A stretch of DNA of 64,000 bases. Source: Achromobacter sp. UMC46 (GTDB taxonomy: Bacteria > Pseudomonadota > Gammaproteobacteria > Burkholderiales > Burkholderiaceae_B). The notes below the pieces were generated by a model. It saw only the letters and a program-made list of their open reading frames with translations, did not search any database and was not told the DNA's origin. Below are positions 26,736-35,718 of this stretch, piece by piece (the first letter of the stretch is position 1; the number at the start of each line of letters is the position of its first letter). The stretch lies in the NCBI RefSeq assembly GCF_014170335.1, contig NZ_LZZS01000034.1, positions 1-64,000 on the forward strand, written 5' to 3'. The position numbers and the translations under genes were made by a program.

Positions 26736-29700
26736 TCACCGCTTCAACGACTCCCAACTCTTCATCAACCGCTTGACCGACACCGGCATCGGCGTCCGAA
26801 GTTCCTGGGCAAACAACGCCACCCGCAGTTCCTCCAGCAACCAGCGGAACTCGTCCAGCCGCGGATCCGACGCGCCCTTCAGCGCGGCCCTCGCCCGCTG
26901 ATACTGCGTCACCAGCGGCGCCATTTCCGAAACCAGCTTCGCATCGCGCCCCGGGTCCGCCCGCAGCTTGTCGATGCGGGCCACGGCCGCCTTCAGGTAG
27001 CGCGGATAGTGCGAAAGTTGCGAATATGGCGTGTCGCGGATGAACATCTTCGGCATCAGCGCGCCGATCTGCTGCTGAAGGTCGGCGTACGCCGCCGCGT
27101 GCGGCTTGGCTTGCGGCAGCTTGCGTTGCAGGGCCGCGTACTCCGTCAGCACCGCGCCGGCCAGCCTGGCCACTTCCTGCGCCAGCAGGCCCAGCCGGCC
27201 CTTGCCTTCCGTGCGGCGCGCGTCGAACTGCTGTTCGTTCACCGGCCACGGCTCGGCCAGGCAGGCCTGCCCCAGTGCGCAATCGATGACCTGGTCGCGC
27301 AGTTCCTCTTGCGTGCCCAGCGTCATGTACAGCATGCTGATCTTGGTCAGGTCGGCCAGGTTCTTTTCCAGGAACTTGACCTGCTCGCGCAACCCCAGCC
27401 GGAACAGTTTCAGCAGGCCCGCGCGATGGTGCTTGCGCGCCTCGTCCGGGTCGTCGAACACGTCCAGGTCGCAATACGCGCCCCGGTCCACCAGCGCCGG
27501 ATAACCGATGACGGACTGGCCGCGCCGCTTGATCTCCATGATCTCCGGCAAGGGGCCGAACGACCAGGTCGTCAGATTCTCGTGCGCCAACGCCTGGGCG
27601 ACCTGCGTATCGCTGGCCGCCAATTGCTGGAAGGTGGCCTGCGCCTGCTTGCCGAACTCCGCCCGCAGCTGCGCCAGATTGCGCCCGGCGGCCAGCATGC
27701 GGCCGTGCTCGTCGACCACGCGGAAATTCATGAACAGGTGGGCGGGCAAGGTTTCAAGCTTGAAGTCGCCCACTGCCGGACGCACCTGCACCTGGTCCCA
27801 CATGTCGGCGATGATGGCGTCCACCAGCCCTTGCTTCGGATCGCCCTGCCGTTCGAACCAGCGCTCGTAGAAGCCGGCCGCATAGTCGGGCAATGGCACG
27901 CAATGCCGGCGCAGCTTTTGCGGCAGCGACTTCAGCAGCAAATGCACCTTTTCCTTCAGCATGCCCGGCACCAGCCATTCGCAACGCTCCGGATCGATCT
28001 GGTTCAGTGCGAACAACGGCACCGACAGCGTCACGCCGTCCCGTGGGGAACCGGGCTCGAAGTGGTAGTCCAGCGCCATCGACACGCCTTGCCATTCCAC
28101 CTTCTTGGGGAACACGTCGGTCGTGACGCCGGCGGCTTCGTGCCGCATCAGCTCGTCGCGGGTCAGCATCAGCTTGGCGGCGGCCGCCTTGTCCAGGCCG
28201 GACACCCATTTCTCAAGCGACGCCGTCTGCGAGATGTCGGCGGGCAACTGACGGTCGTAGAAGGCGAAGATCAGCTCATCGTCCACCAGAATGTCCGGGC
28301 GGCGCGTCTGATGCTCCAGTTTTTCGATGCCGGCGATCAGCTTGCGGTTGTGCGCCACGAAGGGCAGCCGCGTGTCGATCTCGCCGGGCACCAGCGCCTG
28401 GCGGATGAACAATTCTCGCGCATGGGTCGGGTTCACGCGGCCGTAGTGGATGCGGCGGCCCGTGTAGATGGTCAGCCCGTACAGCGTGGCGCGCTCGTTG
28501 GCCACGACCTGCCCGGCCTTCTTTTCCCAGCGCGGGTCCGACCAGTTCTTGCGGATCAGGTGGGCGCCGATCTTTTCCAGCCACACCGGATCGATCCGCG
28601 CCACGCAGCGCGCGTACAGGCGTGTGGTCTCGACCAGTTCGGCCGCCATGATCCAGCGCCCCGCCTTCTTCACCAGCCGCGAGCCCGGGTGGATGTGGAA
28701 GCGGATCTCGCGGGCGCCTTGGTAGTGGCCGCCCTCGTCGCTCTTGAAGCCGATATTGCCCAACAGCCCGGACAGCAGCGCCAGATGCAATTGCTCGTAC
28801 GTGGCTTCCACCTGATTGACGCGCCAGCCTTGCTCGCCGACCAGCGCCGCCAGTTGCGTGTGGACGTCGTGCCATTCGCGCAGCCGGATCGGCGACAGGA
28901 AGTTCTGCCGCAGCAGGCCCACCAGCTTGCGCTGCGAGGCCTTGTGCTGCACCTGTTCGCCGTACCAGCGCCACAGTTTCAGGAAGGAAATGAATTCCGA
29001 CTTGTCATCGGCGAACTTGGCGTGCGCCGCCTCGGCCGCCTCGCGCTCCTGCATGGGGCGGTCGCGCGCGTCCTGCACCGACAGGGCCGACGCGATGATC
29101 AGCATTTCGGCCAGGCACTGGTGTTCTCGCGCGGCCAGGATCATGCGGCCGATGCGCGGGTCGACTGGCAGCTTGGCCAGTTCGTGCCCGGTCTCGGTCA
29201 GCACGAACGACGCGCCGGTGCGGGTCGCCTCGGCCTCGTCGTCCGAGGCGGAGGCCAGCTCGATCGCGCCCAGCTCCTGCAACAGGTGGTAGCCGTCGGC
29301 CACGGCACGCCCGGGAGGGGCCTCGACGAAGGGGAACTGCTCGATATCGTCCAGCTTCAGCGACTTCATCCGCAGGATGACGGACGCCAGCGACGAACGC
29401 AGCACTTCCGGGTCGGTGAAGGCCGCGCGGTTGTTGAAGTCCAGCTCGTCGTAGAGGCGGATGCACAGGCCCGGCCCCACGCGGCCGCAACGGCCGGCGC
29501 GCTGGTTGGCCGAAGCCCGACTGATCGGCTCGATCCGCAGCTGTTCGACCTTGTTGCGCCAGGAATAGCGCTTGATGCGCGCCAGCCCGCTGTCGACCAC
29601 GAAGCGGATGCCGGGCACGGTCAGCGAGGTCTCCGCCACGTTGGTGGCCAGCACGATGCGCCGCGCATTGGTGCGCGGATGGAAGATCTGCTCTTGCTCG

Positions 29701-30725
29701 GCCTGCGACAGGCGCGCATACAGCGGCAGCACCTCGGTGCCGGCGGGATGGCGCTTGCGCAACGCCTCGGCCGATTCGCGGATTTCGCGTTCACCGGGCA
29801 AGAACACCAGCACATCGCCCGGTCCATGCCGGGCGCATTCGTCCACGGCGTCCACGATGGCGTCGATCAGATCGCGTTCCTCGTCGCCCGACATGCGCTC
29901 GCGGTCGCGGCCGGGCTTGGCGGCCGGCGCGGCCTCGTCCTGGGCAAGCTCCTCGCGCACGGGACGGTAGCGGACTTCGACCGGGTACAGCCGGCCCGAC
30001 ACTTCGATGACGGGCGCGGGCTTGTCTTCGGACGCGGCAAAGTGCCGGGCGAAGCGGTCGGCGTCGATGGTGGCCGACGTGATGATCAGCTTCAAGTCCG
30101 GACGCCGCGGCAGCAGCTGCTTCAGGTAGCCCAGCAGGAAATCGATGTTCAGGCTGCGTTCGTGCGCCTCGTCGATGATGATCGTGTCGTAGCGGCGCAA
30201 GAGCGGATCGCGCTGCGACTCGGCCAGCAGGATGCCGTCCGTCATCAGCTTGATGGACGCGTTGGGGCCGGTGCGGTCGTTGAAACGCACCTGATAGCCC
30301 ACGACTTCGCCCATCGGTGTATTCAGCTCTTCGGCGATGCGCTTGGCCACCGAGGTCGCCGCCAGGCGGCGCGGCTGGGTATGGCCGATCATCTTCTGGC
30401 GGCCGCGGCCCAGCTCCAGGCAGATCTTGGGCAACTGAGTGGTCTTGCCCGAGCCGGTTTCCCCGCTGACGATCACGACCTGGTGGCCGGCGATCGCGCG
30501 CGCGATCTCCTGCCGCCGCGCGCTGACGGGCAGGTCTTCGGGGTAGGTCACCACAGGAATGGGACGTTCGGGGCGTTCGGGCCGCTGGGGACGCGGCGGC
30601 CTTTTGGCGGCCCGGGAGGCGTCGGCCTCGCGGGGGGCATTGGCCACACGGGCGGCGTCGGCCGCGGCGGCAGGAGCCCCCGGGGAAGCCGTCTTGGGCG
30701 CCCGCGGGCGGGAGGATTCAGGCAT
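26736..30725 (-). CDS. hrpA: ATP-dependent RNA helicase HrpA
   Basis: This DEAH-box helicase of 1329 residues is full length for HrpA. After a low-complexity Pro/Arg/Ala-rich N-terminal tail (about 1-60) come the helicase motifs: GETGSGKT (I, about 90), DEAH in IIIDEAHERS (II), SAT (III) and QRAGRCGR (VI). The HA2 and OB-fold regions follow, then the long C-terminal HrpA-specific DUF3418 domain. HrpA acts on mRNA and rescues collided ribosomes in E. coli. The start at 30725 begins MPESSRPRAP. An ATG 18 codons earlier would overlap the argA upstream region. The gene is divergent from argA. A structured repeat follows its stop codon. Confidence 0.93.
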   Translation of the reverse strand: MPESSRPRAPKTASPGAPAAAADAARVANAPREADASRAAKRPPRPQRPERPERPIPVVTYPEDLPVSARRQEIARAIAGHQVVIVSGETGSGKTTQLPKICLELGRGRQKMIGHTQPRRLAATSVAKRIAEELNTPMGEVVGYQVRFNDRTGPNASIKLMTDGILLAESQRDPLLRRYDTIIIDEAHERSLNIDFLLGYLKQLLPRRPDLKLIITSATIDADRFARHFAASEDKPAPVIEVSGRLYPVEVRYRPVREELAQDEAAPAAKPGRDRERMSGDEERDLIDAIVDAVDECARHGPGDVLVFLPGEREIRESAEALRKRHPAGTEVLPLYARLSQAEQEQIFHPRTNARRIVLATNVAETSLTVPGIRFVVDSGLARIKRYSWRNKVEQLRIEPISRASANQRAGRCGRVGPGLCIRLYDELDFNNRAAFTDPEVLRSSLASVILRMKSLKLDDIEQFPFVEAPPGRAVADGYHLLQELGAIELASASDDEAEATRTGASFVLTETGHELAKLPVDPRIGRMILAAREHQCLAEMLIIASALSVQDARDRPMQEREAAEAAHAKFADDKSEFISFLKLWRWYGEQVQHKASQRKLVGLLRQNFLSPIRLREWHDVHTQLAALVGEQGWRVNQVEATYEQLHLALLSGLLGNIGFKSDEGGHYQGAREIRFHIHPGSRLVKKAGRWIMAAELVETTRLYARCVARIDPVWLEKIGAHLIRKNWSDPRWEKKAGQVVANERATLYGLTIYTGRRIHYGRVNPTHARELFIRQALVPGEIDTRLPFVAHNRKLIAGIEKLEHQTRRPDILVDDELIFAFYDRQLPADISQTASLEKWVSGLDKAAAAKLMLTRDELMRHEAAGVTTDVFPKKVEWQGVSMALDYHFEPGSPRDGVTLSVPLFALNQIDPERCEWLVPGMLKEKVHLLLKSLPQKLRRHCVPLPDYAAGFYERWFERQGDPKQGLVDAIIADMWDQVQVRPAVGDFKLETLPAHLFMNFRVVDEHGRMLAAGRNLAQLRAEFGKQAQATFQQLAASDTQVAQALAHENLTTWSFGPLPEIMEIKRRGQSVIGYPALVDRGAYCDLDVFDDPDEARKHHRAGLLKLFRLGLREQVKFLEKNLADLTKISMLYMTLGTQEELRDQVIDCALGQACLAEPWPVNEQQFDARRTEGKGRLGLLAQEVARLAGAVLTEYAALQRKLPQAKPHAAAYADLQQQIGALMPKMFIRDTPYSQLSHYPRYLKAAVARIDKLRADPGRDAKLVSEMAPLVTQYQRARAALKGASDPRLDEFRWLLEELRVALFAQELRTPMPVSVKRLMKSWESLKR

Positions 30726-30854
30726 GTACGATAGTCCGGTTAGCCCGGCATTATAAATTTCTATGGCGCCCCTGACCAAAGGCCGGCCTGACGGCTTGGA
30801 AAACGGGTACGAAATAAGCGCTGATTTTCCGCCTGCGCCCGCCCCCGACGGTCA

Positions 30855-30860
30855 TATAAT
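30855..30860 (+). promoter_or_regulatory. Candidate -10 element of the argA promoter
   Basis: A perfect TATAAT stands here. No good -35 is visible 16-18 bp upstream, so an activator or weak -35 use is possible. Transcription would start near 30867 and give a leader of ~76 nt before argA. Confidence 0.45.
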
Positions 30861-30867
30861 TTCGCCA

Positions 30868-30913
30868 CGCCGTCACCGGACGGCGCTATGGCGCGGCAAA
30901 GCGCCGCGTTTTT
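30868..30913 (+). promoter_or_regulatory. Terminator-like structure in the argA leader (possible attenuator)
   Basis: Two hairpins lie between the candidate promoter and the argA start codon. The first is CGCCGT/ACGGCG (30868-30873 with 30880-30885). The second is CGCGGC/GCCGCG (30892-30897 with 30903-30908), followed by TTTTT (30909-30913). GGCGC at 30882-30886, in the 3' arm of the first hairpin, can instead pair with GCGCC at 30901-30905 in the second. The two folds are therefore mutually exclusive, as in attenuators. Confidence 0.5.
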
Positions 30914-30942
30914 ACCGACTCTCAGGAATCCCTCCGCCCATC

Positions 30943-32301
30943 ATGCCCGACCTGGAACCAGACACCGTCTCCGCCCTCGAAGCCCCAGAATTCGCACCCG
31001 CCCAGTTCGTCCGATGGTTTCGAGACGTGGCGCCCTATGTGCATGCTTTCCGAGGCAAGACGTTCGTGGTGGCGTTCGGCGGCGAACTGGTGCAGGCCGG
31101 CGCGCTGAACACGCTGGTGCAGGACTTGTCCTTGCTGTCGTCGCTGGGCATCCGGCTGGTGCTGGTGCACGGGTCGCGCCCGCAGGTCAATGAACAGCTG
31201 CGTCTGAAGGGTTTCACGCAGCAATTCGACCGCGGCCTGGCGCCCACCGACGCCGCCGCGCTGGAATGCGCCAAGGAAGCCGCCGGCGAGATCCGGCTGG
31301 ACATCGAAGCCGCGTTCAGCCAGGGGCTGCCCAACACGCCGATGTCGCACGCGCACATCCGCGTCATTTCCGGCAATTTCGTGACGGCGCGCCCCACCGG
31401 CGTGCTGGACGGCGTGGACTACAAGCACACCGGCCAGGTGCGCAAGATCGACATCGACGCGCTGAAGTTCGCCATCGAGAAAGGCTCGTCGGTCGTGCTG
31501 CTGTCGCCGCTGGGATTCTCGCCCACGGGCGACGCGTTCAACCTGGCCATGGAAGACCTGGCTACCAGCGTCGCCGTGGCGCTACGCGCCGAAAAACTGA
31601 TCTTCCTGTCCAGCTCGCAAGGCGTGCTGAACGACGACGGCACGCTGGACACCGAACTGGCCCGCGTGGATGCCGACGCGCTGCTGGCCGGCGGCGAACT
31701 GGACGAAGAAACCCACGCCTTCCTGCAATACGCGTCGCTAGCCGTCAAGCGCGGCGTGGCCCGCGCCCACCTGCTGCCGTTCGCGCTGGACGGCAGCGTG
31801 CTGCTTGAGATCTTCACCCACGACGGCGTGGGCACCATGGTGGTGGAAGACACGCTGGACGATCTGCGCGCCGCGACGATCGACGACGTGGGCGCCATCC
31901 TGAGCCTGATCGAACCGCTGGAAGCCGACGGCACCCTGGTGCCGCGCCCGCGCAGCGTGATCGAGCGCGACGTGGAGAACTTCACGGTGCTGGAGCACGA
32001 CGGCGTGATCTACGGCTGCGCCGCCTTGCACACGTTCGCCGACGAACAGATGGCCGAGATGGCCTGCCTGATCGTGCATCCCGAATGGCAGGGCTCCGGC
32101 GAAGGCGAAATCCTGCTGCGCCACATGGAGTCCCGCGCACGGGCCACCGGCGCCAAACGGCTGTTCGTGCTGACCACCCGGACGTCCCACTGGTTCATCA
32201 AGCGCGGATTCGTGCAGGGCGGCGTCACCGACCTGCCCCGCGAAAAGCAGAACAACTACAACCGGTCGCGCAACAGCATGGTCTTCATCAAGAAGCTGTA
32301 A
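30943..32301 (+). CDS. argA: N-acetylglutamate synthase (amino-acid N-acetyltransferase)
   Basis: ArgA transfers acetyl from acetyl-CoA to glutamate, the first step of arginine synthesis. The 452-residue protein has an amino-acid-kinase fold domain (about 25-290) with VVAFGGELV and VLVHGSRPQ. A C-terminal GNAT domain (about 310-452) has the acetyl-CoA loop HPEWQGSGEG. This is the classical, arginine-feedback-inhibited form. The start ATG lies just after a terminator-like leader. The open frame upstream crosses that leader and is not protein-like. It is divergent from hrpA. Confidence 0.94.
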   Translation: MPDLEPDTVSALEAPEFAPAQFVRWFRDVAPYVHAFRGKTFVVAFGGELVQAGALNTLVQDLSLLSSLGIRLVLVHGSRPQVNEQLRLKGFTQQFDRGLAPTDAAALECAKEAAGEIRLDIEAAFSQGLPNTPMSHAHIRVISGNFVTARPTGVLDGVDYKHTGQVRKIDIDALKFAIEKGSSVVLLSPLGFSPTGDAFNLAMEDLATSVAVALRAEKLIFLSSSQGVLNDDGTLDTELARVDADALLAGGELDEETHAFLQYASLAVKRGVARAHLLPFALDGSVLLEIFTHDGVGTMVVEDTLDDLRAATIDDVGAILSLIEPLEADGTLVPRPRSVIERDVENFTVLEHDGVIYGCAALHTFADEQMAEMACLIVHPEWQGSGEGEILLRHMESRARATGAKRLFVLTTRTSHWFIKRGFVQGGVTDLPREKQNNYNRSRNSMVFIKKL

Positions 32302-32403
32302 CCGCCGCATCGGGCCCTGACCGCAGGGTTCGAAGGGGCTTGGCGCCCTCTGGACGCCAAGCCCGTTAAAATACGCCGTTATCTATCTTTCCGGCAGCGA
32401 ACC

Positions 32404-32676
32404 ATGTCCCGTATCGTCAACTGTGTGAAATTGAAGCGTGAAGCCGAAGGGCTGGACTTTCCTCCCTACCCCGGCGAGCTCGGCACGAAGATCTGGCAGA
32501 GCATTTCCAAGGAAGCTTGGGAAGAATGGAAGGCCATCCAGACCCGCCTGGTCAATGAAAACCGCTTGAATCTGGCCGACGCCCGCGCGCGCAAGTACCT
32601 GAAAGAACAAATGGAACGCTTCCTGTTCGAAGACGGCACCGTGGAAGCCCACGGCTACGTCCCGCCCTCGGCCTGA
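32404..32676 (+). CDS. yggX: Probable Fe(2+)-trafficking protein YggX
   Basis: A 90-residue cytoplasmic protein with the family hallmarks: [20 protein letters not shown] at the N-terminus with its conserved Cys (residue 7). Helical segments [15 protein letters not shown] and [16 protein letters not shown] follow. YggX protects iron-sulfur clusters from oxidative damage and may deliver iron. It follows argA by 102 bp and has its own terminator. Confidence 0.95.
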   Translation: MSRIVNCVKLKREAEGLDFPPYPGELGTKIWQSISKEAWEEWKAIQTRLVNENRLNLADARARKYLKEQMERFLFEDGTVEAHGYVPPSA

Positions 32677-32721
32677 TTCCGGCCGCGCCACCGGTGCCTG
32701 ACGGCGTCGGACGGCCACGTT

Positions 32722-32754
32722 CGAAGCCCCTCGCCCGCGAGGGGCTTCGTGTTT
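32722..32754 (+). terminator. Rho-independent terminator (yggX)
   Basis: CGAAGCCCCTCG (32722-32733) pairs perfectly with CGAGGGGCTTCG (32738-32749) around a CCCG loop. The short TGTTT follows. The hairpin is 46 nt after the yggX stop. Confidence 0.85.
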
Positions 32755-32836
32755 GCGGACCCTGGCCGCGCATCGCCAAGACGCCGTCCCCTGCTGCGCT
32801 TAAGATTCGAACATTGTTGGCCGTATTAATGCTGTC

Positions 32837-34789
32837 ATGAAAGAAGAATCGCGCTTGCCTTCCTCCGACGATCTGCCGCCGTCCATCGCACGCGCGCTGG
32901 CGATTTCCCCGGACCGCAAAACCGGCACGCTTGCCGACGTGCGGCATGTCGTCGTCCTGATGCAGGAGAACCGGTCGTTCGACCACTATTTCGGCACGCT
33001 GCCCGGGTTGCGCGGTTTCGCGGACCCGCACCCGGTGCCCACGGCCGCCGGCAACGTGCTGACGCAGTCGGATGGCGGCACGCAATGCCGGCCGTATGCG
33101 CTACAACCGGAATACGCCAGCGGCACGCCGGTGGGCTACATCACCCCGCACACCTGGGACGACGCGCAACGCGCCTGGAACGACGGCCGCATGGACCAAT
33201 GGCTGCCCGCCAAGGGCCGCCTGGGGCTGGGCGCCTACACCGCCGCCGACGTGCCCTTCCAGACGGCGCTGGCCAACGCCTTCACCGTGTGCGACGCCTA
33301 CCACTGCGCCTTGCATGCCGGCACCAATCCCAACCGGCTGTTCCTGTGGACCGGCACCAACGATCCGCTCGGGCAGGCCGGCGGCCCCGCCCTGGTCAAC
33401 ACCCACGACCGCCTGGGCCCGCCGGATAAAGGCTACGCCTGGACCACCTACCCCGAACGCCTGCAAGCGGCCGGCGTGGACTGGCGCGTCTATCAGGACA
33501 TGGCGGACAATTTCCACGACAACCCGCTGGCCGGCTTCCGGCAGTACCGGCGCGAACACGCTTGCGGCGCGGCGGATGCTCCCTTGCGCGACCGCGGCCT
33601 GTCCACCCATACGCTGGACGACCTGGCCCGCGACGTGGACGAGGGAACGCTGCCCCAGGTGTCCTGGATCATCGCGCCCACGGCCGACTCCGAGCATCCC
33701 GAGGTCTCCTCGCCCCGCCAGGGCGGGGCGTACACCGAACGCGTCCTGGAAATCCTGACCCGCAATCCCGAGGTCTGGAGCCGGTGCGTGTTCCTCGTCA
33801 CCTACGACGAGAACGACTGCTTCTTCGATCACATGCCGCCGCCCGCGCCGCCCTCCCGCCACGCCGGCGACCGCTCGGGCGGACTGTCCACGGTGGAACT
33901 GGACGGTGAATACCACGACACCCGCCACGGCCCCAGCGCCGGCTCGAACGACGATCCCGCCAGCCTGCACGGCCGCGGCTTCGGGCTGGGCCCACGCGTG
34001 CCGATGCTGGTCGTTTCGCCCTGGAGCAGCGGCGGCTGGGTCAATTCGCAAGTGTTCGACCACACCTCGGTGATCCGCTTTCTTGAAGCCCGTTTCGGGG
34101 TAGCCGAAACCAACATCAGCCCTTGGCGCCGCACCGTGGCCGGCGATCTGACCTCGGCATTCGACTTCGCCGGCGACCGCGGCGTGCTCCATCCCGACAG
34201 CCACCGCCATGCCTGCCCGCTGCCCTACGCGCTGGAAGCCGTGGGCCGCATGACGGCCGACGGTGAGCACTACCGGCTGACCTTGCGCAACCCGGGCAAT
34301 GCGGGCGCCGTGCTGCATGTGTACGACCGCCTGGATCTGGCGCATGCGCCCCGGCGCTACACCGTGGGGCAGGGTGCGCGGCTGGATGACGGCTGGCGCC
34401 TGGCCGAGCACGGTGCTTACGATCTATGGCTGTTGGGTCCCGACGGTTTCCACCGCCAATTCCGCGGCGATGCGCGGGATGCCGGCATGCTTGAAACGCA
34501 ACTGGTGCCGGTGACGTCAGGCCTGCGTCTGCGGCTGGTCAATCACAGCGATACGCCGCAACCCGTGAAAGTGGAATCCCACATGGGCGATGGCTGGCGC
34601 GCCATGGCGCATGTGCAGGCGGGCGGCGCGCTGGAGCTCAAGTACGCGGGCAGCGAAGGCTGGTACGACCTGGAGATCAGCGCCCCTGCCCTGCCCGCGT
34701 TCGGGCGACGCCTGGCGGGCCGCGTCGACGCCGGCAAGCCCGGCGTGCCGGATCCGCGCCTGTGCCAGGGCGCCGCGCTGCCGTTGTAG
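32837..34789 (+). CDS. Phospholipase C, phosphocholine-preferring type (PlcC/AcpA superfamily), lacking an export signal
   Basis: Phospholipases C of this family hydrolyse phosphatidylcholine or sphingomyelin outside the cytoplasm. The 650-residue protein has the phosphoesterase domain (about 35-400) with VVVLMQENRSFDHYFGTL, HAGTNPNRLFLWTGTN and VTYDENDCFFDHMPPP. Two C-terminal DUF756 domains follow (about 445-530 and 545-630). Relatives carry a Tat signal (twin arginine plus hydrophobic stretch) of ~40 residues before the equivalent of ALAISPDRKTG. Here the N-terminus is MKEESRLPSSDDLPPSIARA, with no twin arginine and no hydrophobic core. The ATG at 32837 is the only plausible start. The protein may be cytoplasmic or inactive for secretion. 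It is convergent with phoU, with 1 bp between. Confidence 0.88.
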   Translation: MKEESRLPSSDDLPPSIARALAISPDRKTGTLADVRHVVVLMQENRSFDHYFGTLPGLRGFADPHPVPTAAGNVLTQSDGGTQCRPYALQPEYASGTPVGYITPHTWDDAQRAWNDGRMDQWLPAKGRLGLGAYTAADVPFQTALANAFTVCDAYHCALHAGTNPNRLFLWTGTNDPLGQAGGPALVNTHDRLGPPDKGYAWTTYPERLQAAGVDWRVYQDMADNFHDNPLAGFRQYRREHACGAADAPLRDRGLSTHTLDDLARDVDEGTLPQVSWIIAPTADSEHPEVSSPRQGGAYTERVLEILTRNPEVWSRCVFLVTYDENDCFFDHMPPPAPPSRHAGDRSGGLSTVELDGEYHDTRHGPSAGSNDDPASLHGRGFGLGPRVPMLVVSPWSSGGWVNSQVFDHTSVIRFLEARFGVAETNISPWRRTVAGDLTSAFDFAGDRGVLHPDSHRHACPLPYALEAVGRMTADGEHYRLTLRNPGNAGAVLHVYDRLDLAHAPRRYTVGQGARLDDGWRLAEHGAYDLWLLGPDGFHRQFRGDARDAGMLETQLVPVTSGLRLRLVNHSDTPQPVKVESHMGDGWRAMAHVQAGGALELKYAGSEGWYDLEISAPALPAFGRRLAGRVDAGKPGVPDPRLCQGAALPL

Positions 34790-34790
34790 C

Positions 34791-35528
34791 TTATTGACCC
34801 GGGGGCTGGTCTTCTTCTTCCGGACCCTCGTCACCGCGCGCCAGGCGCTCGGTGTTCTTCACGCCGGTGTGGCGCACGTCGGCGCCCTTGACCATGTAGA
34901 TCACGCGTTCGGACATGTTCTTGGCATGATCGCCGATGCGTTCCAGCGCGCGCGCGATGAAGATCATGTCGATGGCGCGCGAGATGGTGCGCGGGTCTTC
35001 GATCATGTAGGTGATCAGGTGGCGCAAGGCCCCCTTCCATTCCTTGTCCACTTCCTTGTCGCTGCGCACGACGGCGGCGGCCTGGATCGGGTCAAGGCGG
35101 GCGAACGCGTCCAGCGCCTGGTGCAGCATGGTGCGCACATTAGCGGCCATGTGGCGCAGCTCGATCACCGGGATGTGGCGCATTTCGGCTTCGTGGATGC
35201 GGCGGGCGACGGTAGCCACCTTCTCGGCCTCGTCACCGGAACGCTCCATGTCGGTCAGCATCTTGGACACGGCCATCAGCATGCGCAGGTCGATGGCCGT
35301 GGGCTGATGCCGGGCCAGGATGCGGCTGATGCTTTCGTCGATCTCGACTTCGTGGCGGTTGACTTCCTTTTCCCGCTCACGGACCTTTTCCACCAGCGAC
35401 AAGTCGCCCGTGGCCAGCGCGTCGATCGCTTCCTGGATCATGGCTTCCACCAAGCCGCCCATTTGCAAGAACTGCGAACGGACGCTTTCCAGATCGGCGT
35501 CGAACTGCTTGTTTGTATGCTCCGTCAT
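34791..35528 (-). CDS. phoU: Phosphate signalling regulator PhoU
   Basis: PhoU links the Pst phosphate transporter to the PhoR/PhoB two-component system and keeps the Pho regulon off when phosphate is plentiful. The 245-residue all-helical protein has two PhoU repeats (about 20-110 and 120-215). The metal-binding E/DxxxD-type motifs are EIDESI, DMERSGDEAEKV, DMIFIARALERIGDHAKN. The acidic C-terminal tail (GPEEEDQPPGQ) is a lineage addition. The start at 35528 has AGGGAG six to seven bases upstream. An earlier ATG does not. No pst genes are adjacent. A Pho-box-like site lies ~80 bp upstream. Confidence 0.94.
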   Translation of the reverse strand: MTEHTNKQFDADLESVRSQFLQMGGLVEAMIQEAIDALATGDLSLVEKVREREKEVNRHEVEIDESISRILARHQPTAIDLRMLMAVSKMLTDMERSGDEAEKVATVARRIHEAEMRHIPVIELRHMAANVRTMLHQALDAFARLDPIQAAAVVRSDKEVDKEWKGALRHLITYMIEDPRTISRAIDMIFIARALERIGDHAKNMSERVIYMVKGADVRHTGVKNTERLARGDEGPEEEDQPPGQ

Positions 35529-35610
35529 CCGGGCTCCCTGCGTGGTTGATCTCATTGCATTGCCCCGAAATAAGAGAGTTACGAGATGGGCCTGCACAAC
35601 CGGCAAGGTT

Positions 35611-35628
35611 ATGACCCAAGTGTGACAA
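35611..35628 (-). promoter_or_regulatory. Candidate Pho box upstream of phoU
   Basis: The minus strand reads TTGTCAC-ACTT-GGGTCAT. These are two direct half-sites with 11-bp period, each matching the PhoB consensus CTGTCAT at 5 of 7 positions. It is 82 bp before the phoU start codon. Confidence 0.5.
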
Positions 35629-35718
35629 GATTATGAATCGAGGCCCCGCCCCCCGCAAGGCGGGAAAACGGGGCGGGTCGCAGGCCGCGCCGGCCAGGCC
35701 GCTGACGGACCAGGATGC

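Noticed and set aside
35636..35680. Terminator between rpiA and phoU
   Set aside because: The GC-rich stem is imperfect and lacks a T-run on the rpiA strand.
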